Of a stretch of 64,000 nucleotides of DNA, positions 16,465 through 26,378 are shown one piece after another. The notes below the pieces were generated by a model. It did no database searches and was not told the origin of the DNA. It saw only the letters and a list, made by a program, of their open reading frames with translations. The position numbers and the translations under genes are program-made. Each line of letters begins with the position of its first letter. The first letter of the stretch is position 1. The stretch comes from Flavobacterium soli DSM 19725. Its GTDB lineage: Bacteria; Bacteroidota; Bacteroidia; Flavobacteriales; Flavobacteriaceae. The stretch is taken from positions 62,001-126,000 of the forward strand of contig NZ_AUGO01000001.1 in assembly GCF_000422705.1 (NCBI RefSeq), in the 5' to 3' direction.

Positions 16465-16479
16465 CACTCTTAAATTTTG

Positions 16480-18924
16480 ATGATGGTTAAATGGTTTAGT
16501 TTGGGATTTTGGGAGTTAGTGGCCAGAGTCGTGCTTCGAAATAAAATTTTGATGTTATCAATAGTGGTTTTGATCACACTATTCTTAGGTCTTCAGTGGA
16601 AAAACATTCGTTTTACTTATACAGAAGCTAATTTATTGCCTCAAGATAATATTGTAAATATCGAATATAATGCTTTCCTAGAGAAGTTTGGTGAGGAAGG
16701 CAATTTGATAATAATTGGTGTTCATGATGATGCTTTATTTACACCAAAAGCTTTTGCAGCATGGACAAAGATGATGAATAGCCTCAAGGACAATAAGGAA
16801 ATTGACCTTGTGATTTCTATTAGTGATCTAAAGACGTTATCTAAAAATGATTCGCTTCAAAAATTTCAATTGGTTCCCTTTGTCCAAGAAAACAAAACAG
16901 TTGACGAAGCCTATTTGAAACAGATAAAAGCATCACTGTTCTCTGATCTCCCTTTTTATGAAGGATTACTTTTCAATAAAAAATCAGGTAGTATCCGATC
17001 GGCAGTTTACATGGATAAAAAAATCGTAAACACTCCTCAACGAAAAGATTTTATACTTCAGAAATTAATTCCAGCGATTGACCAATTTGAAAAAGAAACC
17101 GAAATTGATCTTCGGGTTTCCGGAATGCCTTACATCAGGACATTGAATGCCGAAACGATAAAAGGTGAAATTGGCATCTTTATTGGGGCTTCATTGCTGA
17201 TAACTTCCTTACTGTTTTTCTTTTTCTTTAGAAGTTTTCGAGCGACTTTGATTTCGATTATCATCGTAATTATTGGTGTAATGTGGTCGTTTGGAACTTT
17301 GGGATTGCTGCATTATGAAATCACAGTTTTAACAGCATTGGTTCCTTCATTAATTATAGTAATTGGGATTCCCAATTGTATTTTTCTTACCAATAAATAC
17401 CATCAGGAATATAAAGTGCATCGGAATAAGGCCAAAGCTCTGCAACGTGTCACCACAAAAGTTGGAATGGCAACCTTGATGACCAACTTAACAACTGCGA
17501 TAGGCTTTGCAACATTTATTGTTTCCAATAACGATTTGCTGATTGAATTTGGCGTTGTGACTTCCATCAATATCATGGGACTTTTCTTTTTATGCCTTGT
17601 TGTAATTCCAATTTTTCACAGTTATGTTCCGGCTCCTGTGGATCGTCACTTGAAGCATTTGGATTCAACCGCTGTTTCCTCTTTCATGAATTGGATTCTA
17701 ACAACCATAAAATACAACCGCTTTTCGGTTTATATTGCTGCCGTGATTCTATTGGTAATCAGTATCATTGGGATTTATAAAATGCGAATTTCAGGAAGTT
17801 TGATTGAAGATATGCCTAAAAAAGAAGCCTTTTTCAAGGATATTGTTTTCTTTGAAGAAGAGTTTGACGGTGTGATGCCACTTGAAATCATGATTGATAC
17901 CAAACGAAAAAGGGGAGTCATGAAACTTTCTACCTTGAGAAGAATGGAAGAGCTTGAAGAGGCCATAAACGAAATTCCAGAACTTTCGAAACCACTTTCG
18001 ATTGTGAATTTGGTCAAATATTCCAAGCAAGCCTATTATAATGGCAACCCTGAATATTATGAATTGCCAACCAATCAAGAACAGGCTTTTATTTTATCGT
18101 ATGCCAAAAATACAGCAGGAGATTCCAAAGAAAATGTTATGAAAAGTTATGTAGATTCGACAGGGCAATTTGCACGAATCACAACCTTTATGCGAGATGA
18201 TAGCGGAGATAAAATCCAAAAAATTGAAGCCGAACTTCGAAAAGAAATCAACAAGATTTTCCCGAAGGAACAATATTCGGTTTCCATTACAGGGAAAGCC
18301 TATGTTTTTCAGAAAGGAACGGGCTATTTGCTTCACAACCTACTTTCTTCTTTAATTTTTGCAGTGTTTCTGACTTGCTTTTTGGTGGCTTTTATGTTCC
18401 GCTCTCTAAAAATGGTTTTGGTTTCCTTGATTCCAAATATCCTTCCGTTGTTGCTAACGGCTGGAATAATGGGCTTTTTGGATATTCCGCTAAAACCCTC
18501 GACTATTTTGGTATTTGGAATTGCATTTGGCCTTTCTGTAGATGATACTATCCGTTTCCTAGCACAATATCGCGAAGAATTAAAAAAGAATAACTGGAAG
18601 ATTCGAAAATCGGTTTATGCTACTTTTACAGATGCAGGATTGAGTATGTTCTATACTTCGATTGTATTATTTTTTGGATTTTCGGTGTTTATGTTATCCA
18701 GTTTTGGAGGAACAGTAGCTCTTGGTGGTTTGGTTTCGATAACCTTATTTTTTGGAATGCTAGCTAACTTGATGCTACTTCCAGCATTGGTACTGACGCT
18801 AAATAAAACACTTGCTAACGAACAGGAATTTATTGAACCGAAGATTGACATCTTGGAACATAGTGACGAAGAAATCGACAATATGTTGAGACAAAAGCCA
18901 AAATCTGAATCAAGAAAACCCTAA
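16480..18924 (+). CDS. MMPL/RND family transporter (HAE3-like)
   Basis: An 814-residue inner-membrane transporter with the RND duplication. There is one helix at about 22-40, a periplasmic loop to about 225, a five-helix block (about 230-395), another helix near 420-440, a second periplasmic loop, and a final five-helix block (about 625-790). Strings such as LVPSLIIVIGIPNCIFLTNK and FGIAFGLSVDDTIRFLAQYR, the latter carrying the helix-4 acidic pair, mark it as MMPL/hydrophobe-amphiphile-efflux type. Family members export lipids, hopanoids or hydrophobic compounds; the cargo here is unknown. The start is ambiguous between TTG 16477, ATG 16480 and ATG 16483. No partner membrane-fusion or outer-membrane gene is adjacent. 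Confidence 0.9.
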   Translation: MMVKWFSLGFWELVARVVLRNKILMLSIVVLITLFLGLQWKNIRFTYTEANLLPQDNIVNIEYNAFLEKFGEEGNLIIIGVHDDALFTPKAFAAWTKMMNSLKDNKEIDLVISISDLKTLSKNDSLQKFQLVPFVQENKTVDEAYLKQIKASLFSDLPFYEGLLFNKKSGSIRSAVYMDKKIVNTPQRKDFILQKLIPAIDQFEKETEIDLRVSGMPYIRTLNAETIKGEIGIFIGASLLITSLLFFFFFRSFRATLISIIIVIIGVMWSFGTLGLLHYEITVLTALVPSLIIVIGIPNCIFLTNKYHQEYKVHRNKAKALQRVTTKVGMATLMTNLTTAIGFATFIVSNNDLLIEFGVVTSINIMGLFFLCLVVIPIFHSYVPAPVDRHLKHLDSTAVSSFMNWILTTIKYNRFSVYIAAVILLVISIIGIYKMRISGSLIEDMPKKEAFFKDIVFFEEEFDGVMPLEIMIDTKRKRGVMKLSTLRRMEELEEAINEIPELSKPLSIVNLVKYSKQAYYNGNPEYYELPTNQEQAFILSYAKNTAGDSKENVMKSYVDSTGQFARITTFMRDDSGDKIQKIEAELRKEINKIFPKEQYSVSITGKAYVFQKGTGYLLHNLLSSLIFAVFLTCFLVAFMFRSLKMVLVSLIPNILPLLLTAGIMGFLDIPLKPSTILVFGIAFGLSVDDTIRFLAQYREELKKNNWKIRKSVYATFTDAGLSMFYTSIVLFFGFSVFMLSSFGGTVALGGLVSITLFFGMLANLMLLPALVLTLNKTLANEQEFIEPKIDILEHSDEEIDNMLRQKPKSESRKP

Positions 18925-18946
18925 ATTACCAAGCCATTTGATTGGT

Positions 18947-19030
18947 TTAGCCCCGATAGAAGTGGAAATCCTTTTTGTTTTTTCTTTAAAAACAAAAAGA
19001 TTGCAACGGATAGCGGGAAAAAGCTCCTAA
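18947..19030 (+). ncRNA. Structured dispersed repeat, copy D (short form)
   Basis: It starts TTAGCCCCGATAG. The hairpin has arms AATCCTTTTTGTTTT and AAAACAAAAAGATT with one unpaired C. GGATAGCGGGAAAAAGCTCC follows. The stretch that separates GGAACATGG from GATTCGCTCCT in the other copies is absent. It lies between the RND gene and the asnS promoter, in the direction of transcription of both. Confidence 0.5.
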
Positions 19031-19049
19031 AAAATAACATCAAAAACTA

Positions 19050-19057
19050 TATATTTG
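19050..19057 (+). promoter_or_regulatory. -7 promoter element of asnS
   Basis: TATATTTG is a full match to TAnnTTTG, 23 bases before the asnS ATG. No clear -33 element was seen because the dispersed repeat ends just upstream. Confidence 0.6.
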
Positions 19058-19080
19058 CATTCGATTAAAATTTTTATAAA

Positions 19081-20526
19081 ATGAAACACACAAAAGTTAA
19101 GGACTTATTAAACAGTACAAAGACGCTTCACGAAGTAAATGCAAAAGGTTGGGTTAGAACTTTTAGAAATAATCAATTTATCGCGTTGAACGATGGTTCG
19201 ACCATTCATAATATACAGTGTGTTGTTGATTTTGAGAACACGCCAGAAGAAACTTTGAAGAGAATCACGACTGGAGCTGCGGTTTCGGTAACGGGTGACT
19301 TGGTAGAAAGTAAAGGTGCCGGACAAAAATTTGAGATTCAGGTTAAGAAACTGGAGATTTTGGGAGACTCTGATGCCGAGAAATTTCCGATGCAACCTAA
19401 AAAACATTCTTTAGAATTTTTGCGTGAAAATGCTCACCTACGTGTAAGAACCAATGCTTTTGGAGCAATTATGAGAGTTCGCTCGGTGTTGTCATTTGCA
19501 GTTCATCAGTATTTTCAAGAAAGAGGTTTTGTATATGTAAACACACCTGTAATTACTGGTGCAGATGCCGAAGGTGCTGGAGAAATGTTTCAAGTGACTT
19601 CATTGCCATTGGATAATCTGCCAAAAACAGAAGAAGGAAACATTGACTATAAAAAAGATTTTTTTGGAAAGCATACTAATTTGACCGTTTCTGGACAATT
19701 GGAAGCCGAGACTTTTGCAATGGCTTTGGGTCAGGTGTATACTTTTGGGCCAACCTTTAGAGCTGAAAACTCTAATACTTCTCGCCACTTGGCTGAATTT
19801 TGGATGATTGAGCCGGAAGTTGCTTTTAATGATTTGGACGACAATATGGATTTGGCCGAAGACTTTATCCAATATGTAATCAAATACACGATGGAAAAAT
19901 GTGCCGATGACTTGAAATTTTTAGAAGGTCGTTTGCTCGAAGAAGAAAAATCAAAACCACAGGCTGATAGAAGCGAAATGCCGTTGTTGGAAAAATTGAA
20001 TTTTGTTTTAGAAAACAATTTCAAACGTGTTTCCTATACCGAAGCTATTGACATTTTGAGAAATTCAACTCCAAATAAAAAGAAAAAATTTCAATATATC
20101 ATTGAAGAATGGGGAGCTGACTTACAATCAGAACACGAGCGTTTCTTGGTTGAAAAACATTTTAAATGCCCTGTTATTTTATATGATTATCCTGCCAATA
20201 TCAAGGCGTTCTATATGCGTTTGAATGATAATACAGAACCTGGAAAAGAAACTGTTCGAGCAATGGATATTCTTTTTCCAGGAATTGGAGAAATCGTTGG
20301 AGGTTCTCAAAGAGAAGAGCGTTTAGACGTTTTGATGGAAAAAATGAAAACCATTGGCATCGACGAAGAAGAACTTTGGTGGTATTTGGACACGAGAAGA
20401 TTTGGTTCAGCCGTTCACTCAGGTTTTGGACTCGGATTTGAAAGACTTGTTTTATTTGTTACTGGAATGACGAATATTAGAGATGTAATTCCGTTTCCTA
20501 GGACTCCTGGAAGTGCGGAGTTCTAA
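19081..20526 (+). CDS. asnS: Asparaginyl-tRNA synthetase
   Basis: This class IIb synthetase charges tRNA-Asn. The 481-residue length is normal. Residues about 15-110 form the OB-fold anticodon-binding domain ([20 protein letters not shown]). The catalytic core contains [19 protein letters not shown], the motif 2 region [20 protein letters not shown] and motif 3 [20 protein letters not shown] ending in [15 protein letters not shown]. Asparagine rather than aspartate specificity follows from overall similarity to AsnS. It is the first gene of a plus-strand run with rpoN, from which it is separated by a terminator, so the two are probably transcribed separately. Confidence 0.97.
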   Translation: MKHTKVKDLLNSTKTLHEVNAKGWVRTFRNNQFIALNDGSTIHNIQCVVDFENTPEETLKRITTGAAVSVTGDLVESKGAGQKFEIQVKKLEILGDSDAEKFPMQPKKHSLEFLRENAHLRVRTNAFGAIMRVRSVLSFAVHQYFQERGFVYVNTPVITGADAEGAGEMFQVTSLPLDNLPKTEEGNIDYKKDFFGKHTNLTVSGQLEAETFAMALGQVYTFGPTFRAENSNTSRHLAEFWMIEPEVAFNDLDDNMDLAEDFIQYVIKYTMEKCADDLKFLEGRLLEEEKSKPQADRSEMPLLEKLNFVLENNFKRVSYTEAIDILRNSTPNKKKKFQYIIEEWGADLQSEHERFLVEKHFKCPVILYDYPANIKAFYMRLNDNTEPGKETVRAMDILFPGIGEIVGGSQREERLDVLMEKMKTIGIDEEELWWYLDTRRFGSAVHSGFGLGFERLVLFVTGMTNIRDVIPFPRTPGSAEF

Positions 20527-20552
20527 GAATCATCACTTTATAAAAACCTATC

Positions 20553-20590
20553 AAAAATGGCACAAGTTTATCATAACGTGTGCCATTTTT
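20553..20590 (+). terminator. Intrinsic terminator after asnS
   Basis: AAAAATGGCAC and GTGCCATTTTT form an 11-bp stem with the T run built into the 3' arm. Confidence 0.8.
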
Positions 20591-20639
20591 ACTTGAAAAT
20601 GTTTAAATTTGAATTATAAATACCAATTAATTTACTAGG

Positions 20640-22103
20640 ATGCTCAAGCAGTTTTTAAATTTAAAATTATCACAGAAATTATCTCCACAGCAAATCCAGC
20701 TGATGAAGCTGATTCAATTGCCTACGCAAGCCTTTGAACAACGTCTGAAAGAGGAAATGAACGAGAATCCAGCCTTGGAAGGTGGAGATGAAGAAGAATA
20801 TGAAAAGGATGAATTTGAAAGTGAAGAATTCGACGATTATGATGAATTTGAGGGCGACCGAATTGAAGCCGAAGACATCAACATTGATGAATACCTGAGC
20901 AACGACGAAACTCCCGAATACAAGACACAAATCAACAATTACAGTGACGACGACGACGATCGTGAATCGCCTTTGGCGGCTCCAGTGAGTTTTCATCAGG
21001 ATTTAATTAATCAGCTGAATACTTTTATCTTGAATGATGAAGAGCGGGAAATTGCAGAATTTCTTGTAGGAAGTATCGATGATATGGGTTACATCCGTAG
21101 AAGCGTTCCCGACATGGTCGATGATATGGCCTTTACCCAAGGCATTTATACGGATGAAAAAACGGTAGAAAAAATACTTCACATCGTCCACGAACTGGAA
21201 CCATCCGGTGTTGGAGCTAGAGATTTGCAGGAATGCTTGTTGTTGCAATTGAAACATAAAACCCCAACAGAGTCGGTAGATTTAGCAACAGACATCATCG
21301 AAAATCAGTTTGAGGCTTTTACCAAAAAACATTACGATAAATTATTACAGAAATACGGCGTTTCGAACGAACAACTCAAGAAAGCCATTCATGAAATTGA
21401 AAAACTGAATCCAAAACCAGGAGGGTCATTTACAGGAAATAATAAAGTTACGGAAAACGTAGTACCCGATTTTGCCATCCGAATAGTTGATGACGAACTA
21501 GAATTGACCTTAAATGGAAGAAATGCCCCTTCCCTACACGTTTCCAAAGATTATCAGGAAATGATGCAGACTTATAAAGATTCCCGTGATAAATCGAATG
21601 CTCAAAAAGATGCTGTTCAATTTATAAAACAAAAACTGGATTCAGCAAAATGGTTTATTGATGCGATAAAACAACGTCAGGAAACCCTTTTTGTGACGAT
21701 GAATGCCATCATGCATTATCAACAGGAATATTTTTTTGATGGCGATGAAACCAAGCTCAAACCAATGATCTTGAAAGACATTGCCGATATGGTTGGCTTG
21801 GATATTTCGACCGTTTCGCGTGTTGCCAATAGCAAATATGTCGAAACGCCTTATGGAACTAAACTAATCAAGGAATTTTTCTCGGAAGCCATGAAGAACG
21901 ATCAAGGCGAAGATGTTTCGACACTTGAGATCAAGAAAATATTGCAGAATGTAATCGAGGAAGAAGACAAGCACAAACCCCTTCCAGATGATCAATTGGC
22001 CGATATCTTAAAAGAAAAAGGCTATCCGATTGCCAGAAGAACAATTGCAAAATATAGAGAACAGCTTGATATTCCTGTGGCTAGAATGAGGAAGAAAATG
22101 TAA
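20640..22103 (+). CDS. rpoN: RNA polymerase sigma-54 factor
   Basis: Sigma-54 directs RNA polymerase to -24/-12 promoters that need AAA+ activators. The 487-residue protein has the full layout: glutamine- and leucine-rich region I (LKLSQKLSPQQIQLMKLIQL, residues about 7-26), a very acidic region II (about 42-110, rich in Asp/Glu), the core-binding domain, the HTH region (ISTVSRVANSKYVETPYG, near 395), and a C-terminal RpoN box (ARRTIAKYRE). No bEBP activator is in the window. The downstream membrane-protein gene follows after 36 bases and may be cotranscribed. Confidence 0.97.
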   Translation: MLKQFLNLKLSQKLSPQQIQLMKLIQLPTQAFEQRLKEEMNENPALEGGDEEEYEKDEFESEEFDDYDEFEGDRIEAEDINIDEYLSNDETPEYKTQINNYSDDDDDRESPLAAPVSFHQDLINQLNTFILNDEEREIAEFLVGSIDDMGYIRRSVPDMVDDMAFTQGIYTDEKTVEKILHIVHELEPSGVGARDLQECLLLQLKHKTPTESVDLATDIIENQFEAFTKKHYDKLLQKYGVSNEQLKKAIHEIEKLNPKPGGSFTGNNKVTENVVPDFAIRIVDDELELTLNGRNAPSLHVSKDYQEMMQTYKDSRDKSNAQKDAVQFIKQKLDSAKWFIDAIKQRQETLFVTMNAIMHYQQEYFFDGDETKLKPMILKDIADMVGLDISTVSRVANSKYVETPYGTKLIKEFFSEAMKNDQGEDVSTLEIKKILQNVIEEEDKHKPLPDDQLADILKEKGYPIARRTIAKYREQLDIPVARMRKKM

Positions 22104-22139
22104 ACTATTGCCCTTTTGGCTAATCCTTTTGGTTCTATA

Positions 22140-22745
22140 ATGAAAAAAATACTTCCTGCATTTTCCTATATTTTACATCCGCTATTTATATCGGTTTATG
22201 CGGTTTTGATATTTTTCCTTTTCGGAGAACATTACTTTCTTTACCCGGATATTTATTTGGTCATCATTCAGATTGTCATCATTACGATCTTTATTCCGGT
22301 AACGTTTTACTATCTACTTCTCTCAATGGGAAAGGTAGATTCTATCATGCTGGCCAAAAGAAACCAGCGAATTATTCCTTTAATTATCCATGCCATCTTG
22401 CTTTATATCTTAATTAAAAAAAGCATAACGGTCGATAATTTTTTAGAACTGCATTTCTTTTTTCTTGGAAGTTTGATGAGTACTTTTATGGCCTTGCTTT
22501 TCATTTATTTCAAGCAAAAAGTGAGCCTTCACATGATCGGGATTACCGCTTTGACGGTTTTCACTATCGGCTTGAGCCTGCATTTTCAAGTGCGATTGAT
22601 TTCCTTGATTGTGCCTCTAATTTTGTGCAACGGACTCGTAGCTTCATCAAGATTGGAAATGAAAGCACATACTTATACCGAATTATTCCTAGGATCCTTA
22701 ATTGGAATCCTGCCACAACTCGGACTTTTTTACTTTTGGCTATAG
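22140..22745 (+). CDS. Polytopic membrane protein with a degenerate PAP2-like signature
   Basis: A 201-residue protein with about six transmembrane helices. The ATG at 22140 (MKKILPAFSYILHP) is preferred over a TTG eight codons upstream. I do not recognise it with certainty. The C-terminal string SRLEMKAHTYTELFLGSLIG matches the PAP2 phosphatase pattern S-R-x5-H-x3-D with Glu in place of Asp. KRNQRIIP and KVSLHMIG fall roughly where the KxxxxxxRP and PSGH motifs are expected. It could be a divergent or inactive lipid phosphatase relative. It follows rpoN by 36 bases and its end overlaps the convergent beta-barrel gene by six bases. Confidence 0.7.
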   Translation: MKKILPAFSYILHPLFISVYAVLIFFLFGEHYFLYPDIYLVIIQIVIITIFIPVTFYYLLLSMGKVDSIMLAKRNQRIIPLIIHAILLYILIKKSITVDNFLELHFFFLGSLMSTFMALLFIYFKQKVSLHMIGITALTVFTIGLSLHFQVRLISLIVPLILCNGLVASSRLEMKAHTYTELFLGSLIGILPQLGLFYFWL

Positions 22746-23450
22746 GATATAAAACATCAAACCGATGTTTAAAGTAGTAAAATCAATACTTTCTCCGTCA
22801 ACCGTTCGGGCAGATTTGTAGAGAGAGTTCATCCCATAATAGGCATGAAAATTCCAAGTATTGTATCCGAAAGATAAAAATGGACCGTACTGAAACTTAT
22901 TAAAATCTTCGTTATTGATGATGGTTTGAGTTTCATCTGAGGCGACATATTTGGTTTTGCCTAAAGCCAAATAACGTACTTTAAAACCCGCATAAACCCT
23001 CCAAAACTTATGACTTTCGGGCGTTGAATTTCGCCATCTGAATTCAATTGGAACGTCCACAAAAACCTGTTCCATCTTGTTTCTCGAAAAAGTACTCGGA
23101 TCAACAATGCCATAAACTATACCTTCTGGAGTTTCCGAAGCCACCAAATCCGTGTGGTATTTATTATAAGAAAGACCAAGGCCCAATGCAACAGCCATTG
23201 TTCGCTTCTTGTTAATGGGCATATCGCGAAGAAAACCTGCACTAATTCCTGTAGAAATCCCTTCCTGCGAAAATCCTCTTGGAGAATTCATCAATTGGTT
23301 ATAGGTCAGGCCTATATAAAACTGATCTTCCCGATAGAGCGAATCGATTTTAGTGTAGAAAACGGTATCTATCGCCACCGTTGGAATCGCTTCCTGCGAA
23401 AAAGATTTTGCAAAGCAAAACAAGAAAAATACTTTAAAAAATAAACGCAT
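22740..23450 (-). CDS. PorT-like outer-membrane beta-barrel protein
   Basis: A 236-residue exported protein. The signal peptide is about 1-18 (MRLFFKVFFLFCFAKSFS). The mature part consists of alternating strands with many aromatic residues (FYIGLTYNQL, VALGLGLSYNKYH, FWRVYAGFKVRYLALG, YGPFLSFGYNTWNFHAYYGM) and ends in NIGLMFYIL, as expected for a beta-barrel recognised by BamA. It fits the broad PorT/OMP beta-barrel 2 family. It is not confidently the T9SS component PorT/SprT itself, whose neighbours and N-terminus differ in my recollection. The function is unknown. It is convergent with the rpoN-linked membrane protein. Confidence 0.75.
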   Translation of the reverse strand: MRLFFKVFFLFCFAKSFSQEAIPTVAIDTVFYTKIDSLYREDQFYIGLTYNQLMNSPRGFSQEGISTGISAGFLRDMPINKKRTMAVALGLGLSYNKYHTDLVASETPEGIVYGIVDPSTFSRNKMEQVFVDVPIEFRWRNSTPESHKFWRVYAGFKVRYLALGKTKYVASDETQTIINNEDFNKFQYGPFLSFGYNTWNFHAYYGMNSLYKSARTVDGESIDFTTLNIGLMFYIL

Positions 23451-23629
23451 GTTTTTTTGGGGTTAGTCCACAATTAGATGCAAATGCATTGTTCAGACAA
23501 ATATATCAAAAACATTTAGCAGTCGCTTTAGTTTTAGCGGTATAAAATCATAAACTTATATTAATTGAAGCCCTAAAGTGTCCACGAATTTCTAAATTTA
23601 TACAAATCAAAATAAAATATAAAAAAATT

Positions 23630-23944
23630 ATGCAAATACAATTCAACACCGACAGTACAATCGAAGGACACGAAAGATTACAGGCTTATTTTACAGAAGA
23701 GTTAGAGAAATCGCTAAGTCGTTTCGAAGACAAAATTACACGCGTAGAAGTACATCTTGGCGATGAGAATAAAGATAAATTTGGGTTAGACGACAAACGT
23801 TGCTTGATAGAAGTTCGCTTGGCTGGTTTAAATCCTTTAGCCGTGACACATAATGCAGATACAATAGAAAAAGCTTTCAGTGGTGCCACTGATAAAATCA
23901 AAAAAGTTTTAAGTACTACTTTTGAAAAAATGAAAAGTCACTAA
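23630..23944 (+). CDS. hpf: Ribosome hibernation promoting factor, short HPF/RaiA type
   Basis: A 104-residue protein of the HPF/YfiA fold. These proteins bind the decoding site of idle 30S subunits and promote inactive 70S or 100S forms in stationary phase or starvation. Family features visible are the N-terminal strand MQIQFNTDSTIEGHERLQAY, the central EVHLGDENKDKFGLDDKRCL, and the basic helix FSGATDKIKKVLSTTFEKMK at the end. The C-terminal dimerisation domain of long HPF is absent. It is monocistronic with its own terminator. Confidence 0.92.
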   Translation: MQIQFNTDSTIEGHERLQAYFTEELEKSLSRFEDKITRVEVHLGDENKDKFGLDDKRCLIEVRLAGLNPLAVTHNADTIEKAFSGATDKIKKVLSTTFEKMKSH

Positions 23945-23963
23945 ATTCAAAATTTTGAGATAT

Positions 23964-23999
23964 AAAAAAGCTCTTATGAAATTTCATAAGAGCTTTTTA
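23964..23999 (+). terminator. Intrinsic terminator after hpf
   Basis: AAAAAGCTCTTATGAAA and TTTCATAAGAGCTTTTT form a near-perfect long palindrome, so it could act in both directions. Confidence 0.85.
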
Positions 24000-24159
24000 T
24001 TTAGCAGAGAGGATCGGATTATTAAAATGCAATAGCCATATCAATATTAATTTTGGTCATAAGCCATATCATAAGTCATAATTCAACTACTAAATATCTC
24101 ACTTCTTCCATTTTTTAGATTAGAATTGTATCTTTATTCCCAATTACAATTCTCATACA

Positions 24160-25941
24160 ATGAAAAAAATCATGCTAGCCGTTTGTGTCTTGGCCATCAG
24201 CTTCCAATCCTGCAAACAGGAAAATACTCCCGGACAAACCGAAAACGAAAACAAGGAACTCAGCACTATTCTTGAAAACTACTATCAGGAACGCTTGAAG
24301 CTCTACCCTATTGACGCTACTTTTGCAGGCGACGAACGCTACAACAACATCTTGCCTAACAACCTGAGCGACGCCTATATAGCCGAAGTAAAAGCCTTCT
24401 ATCAAAAGTATAAAACAGAAATCGCCAAGTTTGATACCGATAAATTATCTCAAAATGACAAGCTCAGCAAGGCCATATTGGAGTGGGAATGCGACATCAA
24501 CCTTGAAGGTTTTGACTATCATGAGGAGCTATTGCCTATCAATCAGTTTCAGTCGTTTCCTTTAATGATCGGTCAGTTGGCGAGTGGTTCGAGTGCACAG
24601 CCATTTAAGACCGTGAAGGATTATCAAAACTGGTTGCAACGACTGGATGCTTTCAACAACTGGATCATTTCGGCGGAAGCCAGAATGAAAGAAGGTGTTG
24701 CCAAAGGATATGTCTTGCCAAAAGCATTAACAGAGAAAGTGATCCCGCAGATAAAAGACCTCGCCAATCCCGATCTAAAGAGTAACCTGTTCTACAGTCC
24801 GCTAAACAACTTTCCAAAGTCGTTTGCTGCAGCAGATAAAAAAGCATTGACAGATGACTACACCAAACTCATCAGCGAAAAGCTGATCCCTTCGCTAACA
24901 AGCCTCCACAACTACATCAAGACCGATTACCTAAAAGCAAGCCGAACGTCAACTGGGATTTCTGCAGTACCTGATGGCGAAAAATACTACAATTACCTAA
25001 TCAAAAGATATACAACTACCGACCTCACGGCCGATGAAATCCACCAATTAGGACTCAAAGAAGTAGCAAGAATTTCTGCCGAAATGGAGAAGGTAAAAAA
25101 CCAAGTAGGCTTTAAAGGTGACTTGAAGGAATTTTTTAACCATGTGCGAGACAAGAAGGAACTCATGCCGTTTACCAATCCGCAACAGGTCATTGACAAC
25201 TTCAATGCCATCCATGAAAAGATGAAACCAAACTTGGAGAAACTTTTCGACATGAAACCCAAAACACCTTTTGAGGTGAAAAGAACCGAAGCCTTCCGCG
25301 AAGCCTCTGCAAGTGCCGAATACAACCCAGGTTCTATCGATGGGACACGTCCTGGTGTGTTTTATGTACCCATTCCAGACGTCACTAAATACAACATCTA
25401 TGCCGATGAAGATTTGTTCCTGCACGAAGCCATTCCCGGCCACCACTACCAAATCTCGTTGCAACAGGAAGATACCTCTTTGCCATCGTTTAGAAAAACT
25501 ATCTGGTTCAATGCCTATGGCGAAGGTTGGGCTTTATATACCGAATCGCTTGGAAAAGAACTTGGCCTTTACCAAGACCCTTATCAATATTTCGGGATGC
25601 TAAGTGCCGAAATGCTTCGTGCCGTTCGCCTCGTAGTCGATACCGGAATGCACACCAAAGGCTGGACACGCGAACAAGCCATCCAATATTCTGCCGAAAA
25701 TGAAGCCGAGCCTATGCAAAGCATTATTGCCGAAATCGAACGTTATATGGCTATCCCAGGTCAAGCCGTTTCCTATAAAATTGGACAATTAAAAATCCGT
25801 GAACTAAGAACCAAAGCCGAAAAAGAACTCGGAAGCAAATTCAGCATCAAGGAATTCCATAACCAAGTATTGGAATCGGGTTGTTTGCCTCTAAAAGTAT
25901 TGGAAGACAAAATCAATATTTGGATCAAAAAGACGAAATAA
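24160..25941 (+). CDS. DUF885 family lipoprotein, putative metallopeptidase
   Basis: A 593-residue predicted lipoprotein. The signal peptide MKKIMLAVCVLAISFQSC ends in a lipobox with Cys18. The mature protein matches DUF885, a family with an M32-like gluzincin arrangement. The motif HEAIPGHHYQ lies near residue 426 and a downstream glutamate-rich helix follows (AYGEGWALYTESLGKELGL, near 450), consistent with HExxH-like zinc binding (HExxxGHH form). It is probably anchored in the periplasm or outer membrane and may degrade peptides; the substrate is unknown. It is monocistronic and followed by a long inverted repeat. Confidence 0.9.
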   Translation: MKKIMLAVCVLAISFQSCKQENTPGQTENENKELSTILENYYQERLKLYPIDATFAGDERYNNILPNNLSDAYIAEVKAFYQKYKTEIAKFDTDKLSQNDKLSKAILEWECDINLEGFDYHEELLPINQFQSFPLMIGQLASGSSAQPFKTVKDYQNWLQRLDAFNNWIISAEARMKEGVAKGYVLPKALTEKVIPQIKDLANPDLKSNLFYSPLNNFPKSFAAADKKALTDDYTKLISEKLIPSLTSLHNYIKTDYLKASRTSTGISAVPDGEKYYNYLIKRYTTTDLTADEIHQLGLKEVARISAEMEKVKNQVGFKGDLKEFFNHVRDKKELMPFTNPQQVIDNFNAIHEKMKPNLEKLFDMKPKTPFEVKRTEAFREASASAEYNPGSIDGTRPGVFYVPIPDVTKYNIYADEDLFLHEAIPGHHYQISLQQEDTSLPSFRKTIWFNAYGEGWALYTESLGKELGLYQDPYQYFGMLSAEMLRAVRLVVDTGMHTKGWTREQAIQYSAENEAEPMQSIIAEIERYMAIPGQAVSYKIGQLKIRELRTKAEKELGSKFSIKEFHNQVLESGCLPLKVLEDKINIWIKKTK

Positions 25942-25965
25942 ACACTACTCCATTTTTTTAATTCT

Positions 25966-26021
25966 ACACGAGTTGCACTAATTTACACGAATCTATTTGT
26001 GCAAATTAGTACAATTCGTGT
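25966..26021 (+). terminator. Long inverted repeat after the DUF885 gene, probable terminator
   Basis: A 26-base arm beginning ACACGAGTTGCACTAATTT is complementary, with four differences, to the arm ending ACAATTCGTGT. TTTTTATT follows. The 437-base gap 25942-26378 holds this repeat, then dispersed-repeat copy E, then about 160 AT-rich bases before the next gene with no clear promoter. Confidence 0.6.
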
Positions 26022-26049
26022 TTTTATTATGCACAATCTATGCTTTATC

Positions 26050-26156
26050 AGGAGCGAATCGGTTGGTTCATTTGGAATCTTCGTTCCCGCTTTCCACTAC
26101 TATCTTTTTGTTCCGAACCCCGGAACAAAAAGGATAGTAGCTCCAATCGGGGCTAA
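26050..26156 (-). ncRNA. Structured dispersed repeat, copy E
   Basis: On the minus strand it begins TTAGCCCCGATTGG. The hairpin has arms ACTATCCTTTTTGTTCCG and CGGAACAAAAAGATAGT, loop GGGTT and one unpaired C. TGGAAAGCGGGAACGAAG follows, and it ends GATTCGCTCCT. It is the cleanest copy and the best template for a covariance search. Confidence 0.5.
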
Positions 26157-26378
26157 ACGGCAAACGTCCTTTCCTTTGGAAACCGTCCCAAAGAGTACCA
26201 TTCTGCATCTACAATTATAGTTTTACAAAATTCACAAATAATTAATTATCAATATATTAACTTCCTTGTAGTACTTTTGTTTCCATTAGTTTTAGAGTCA
26301 TTTTGCCGAAGCTATATTTTATAGTGTTTTCTTTATACCCAGCAAAGAAACCCCACAAATTATAATTTCAAAAAACAA

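Noticed and set aside
25048..25464. A 138-codon open frame opposite the DUF885 gene
   Set aside because: It is antisense to the conserved HEAIPGHHYQ region and has no promoter or family resemblance. It is a coding shadow.
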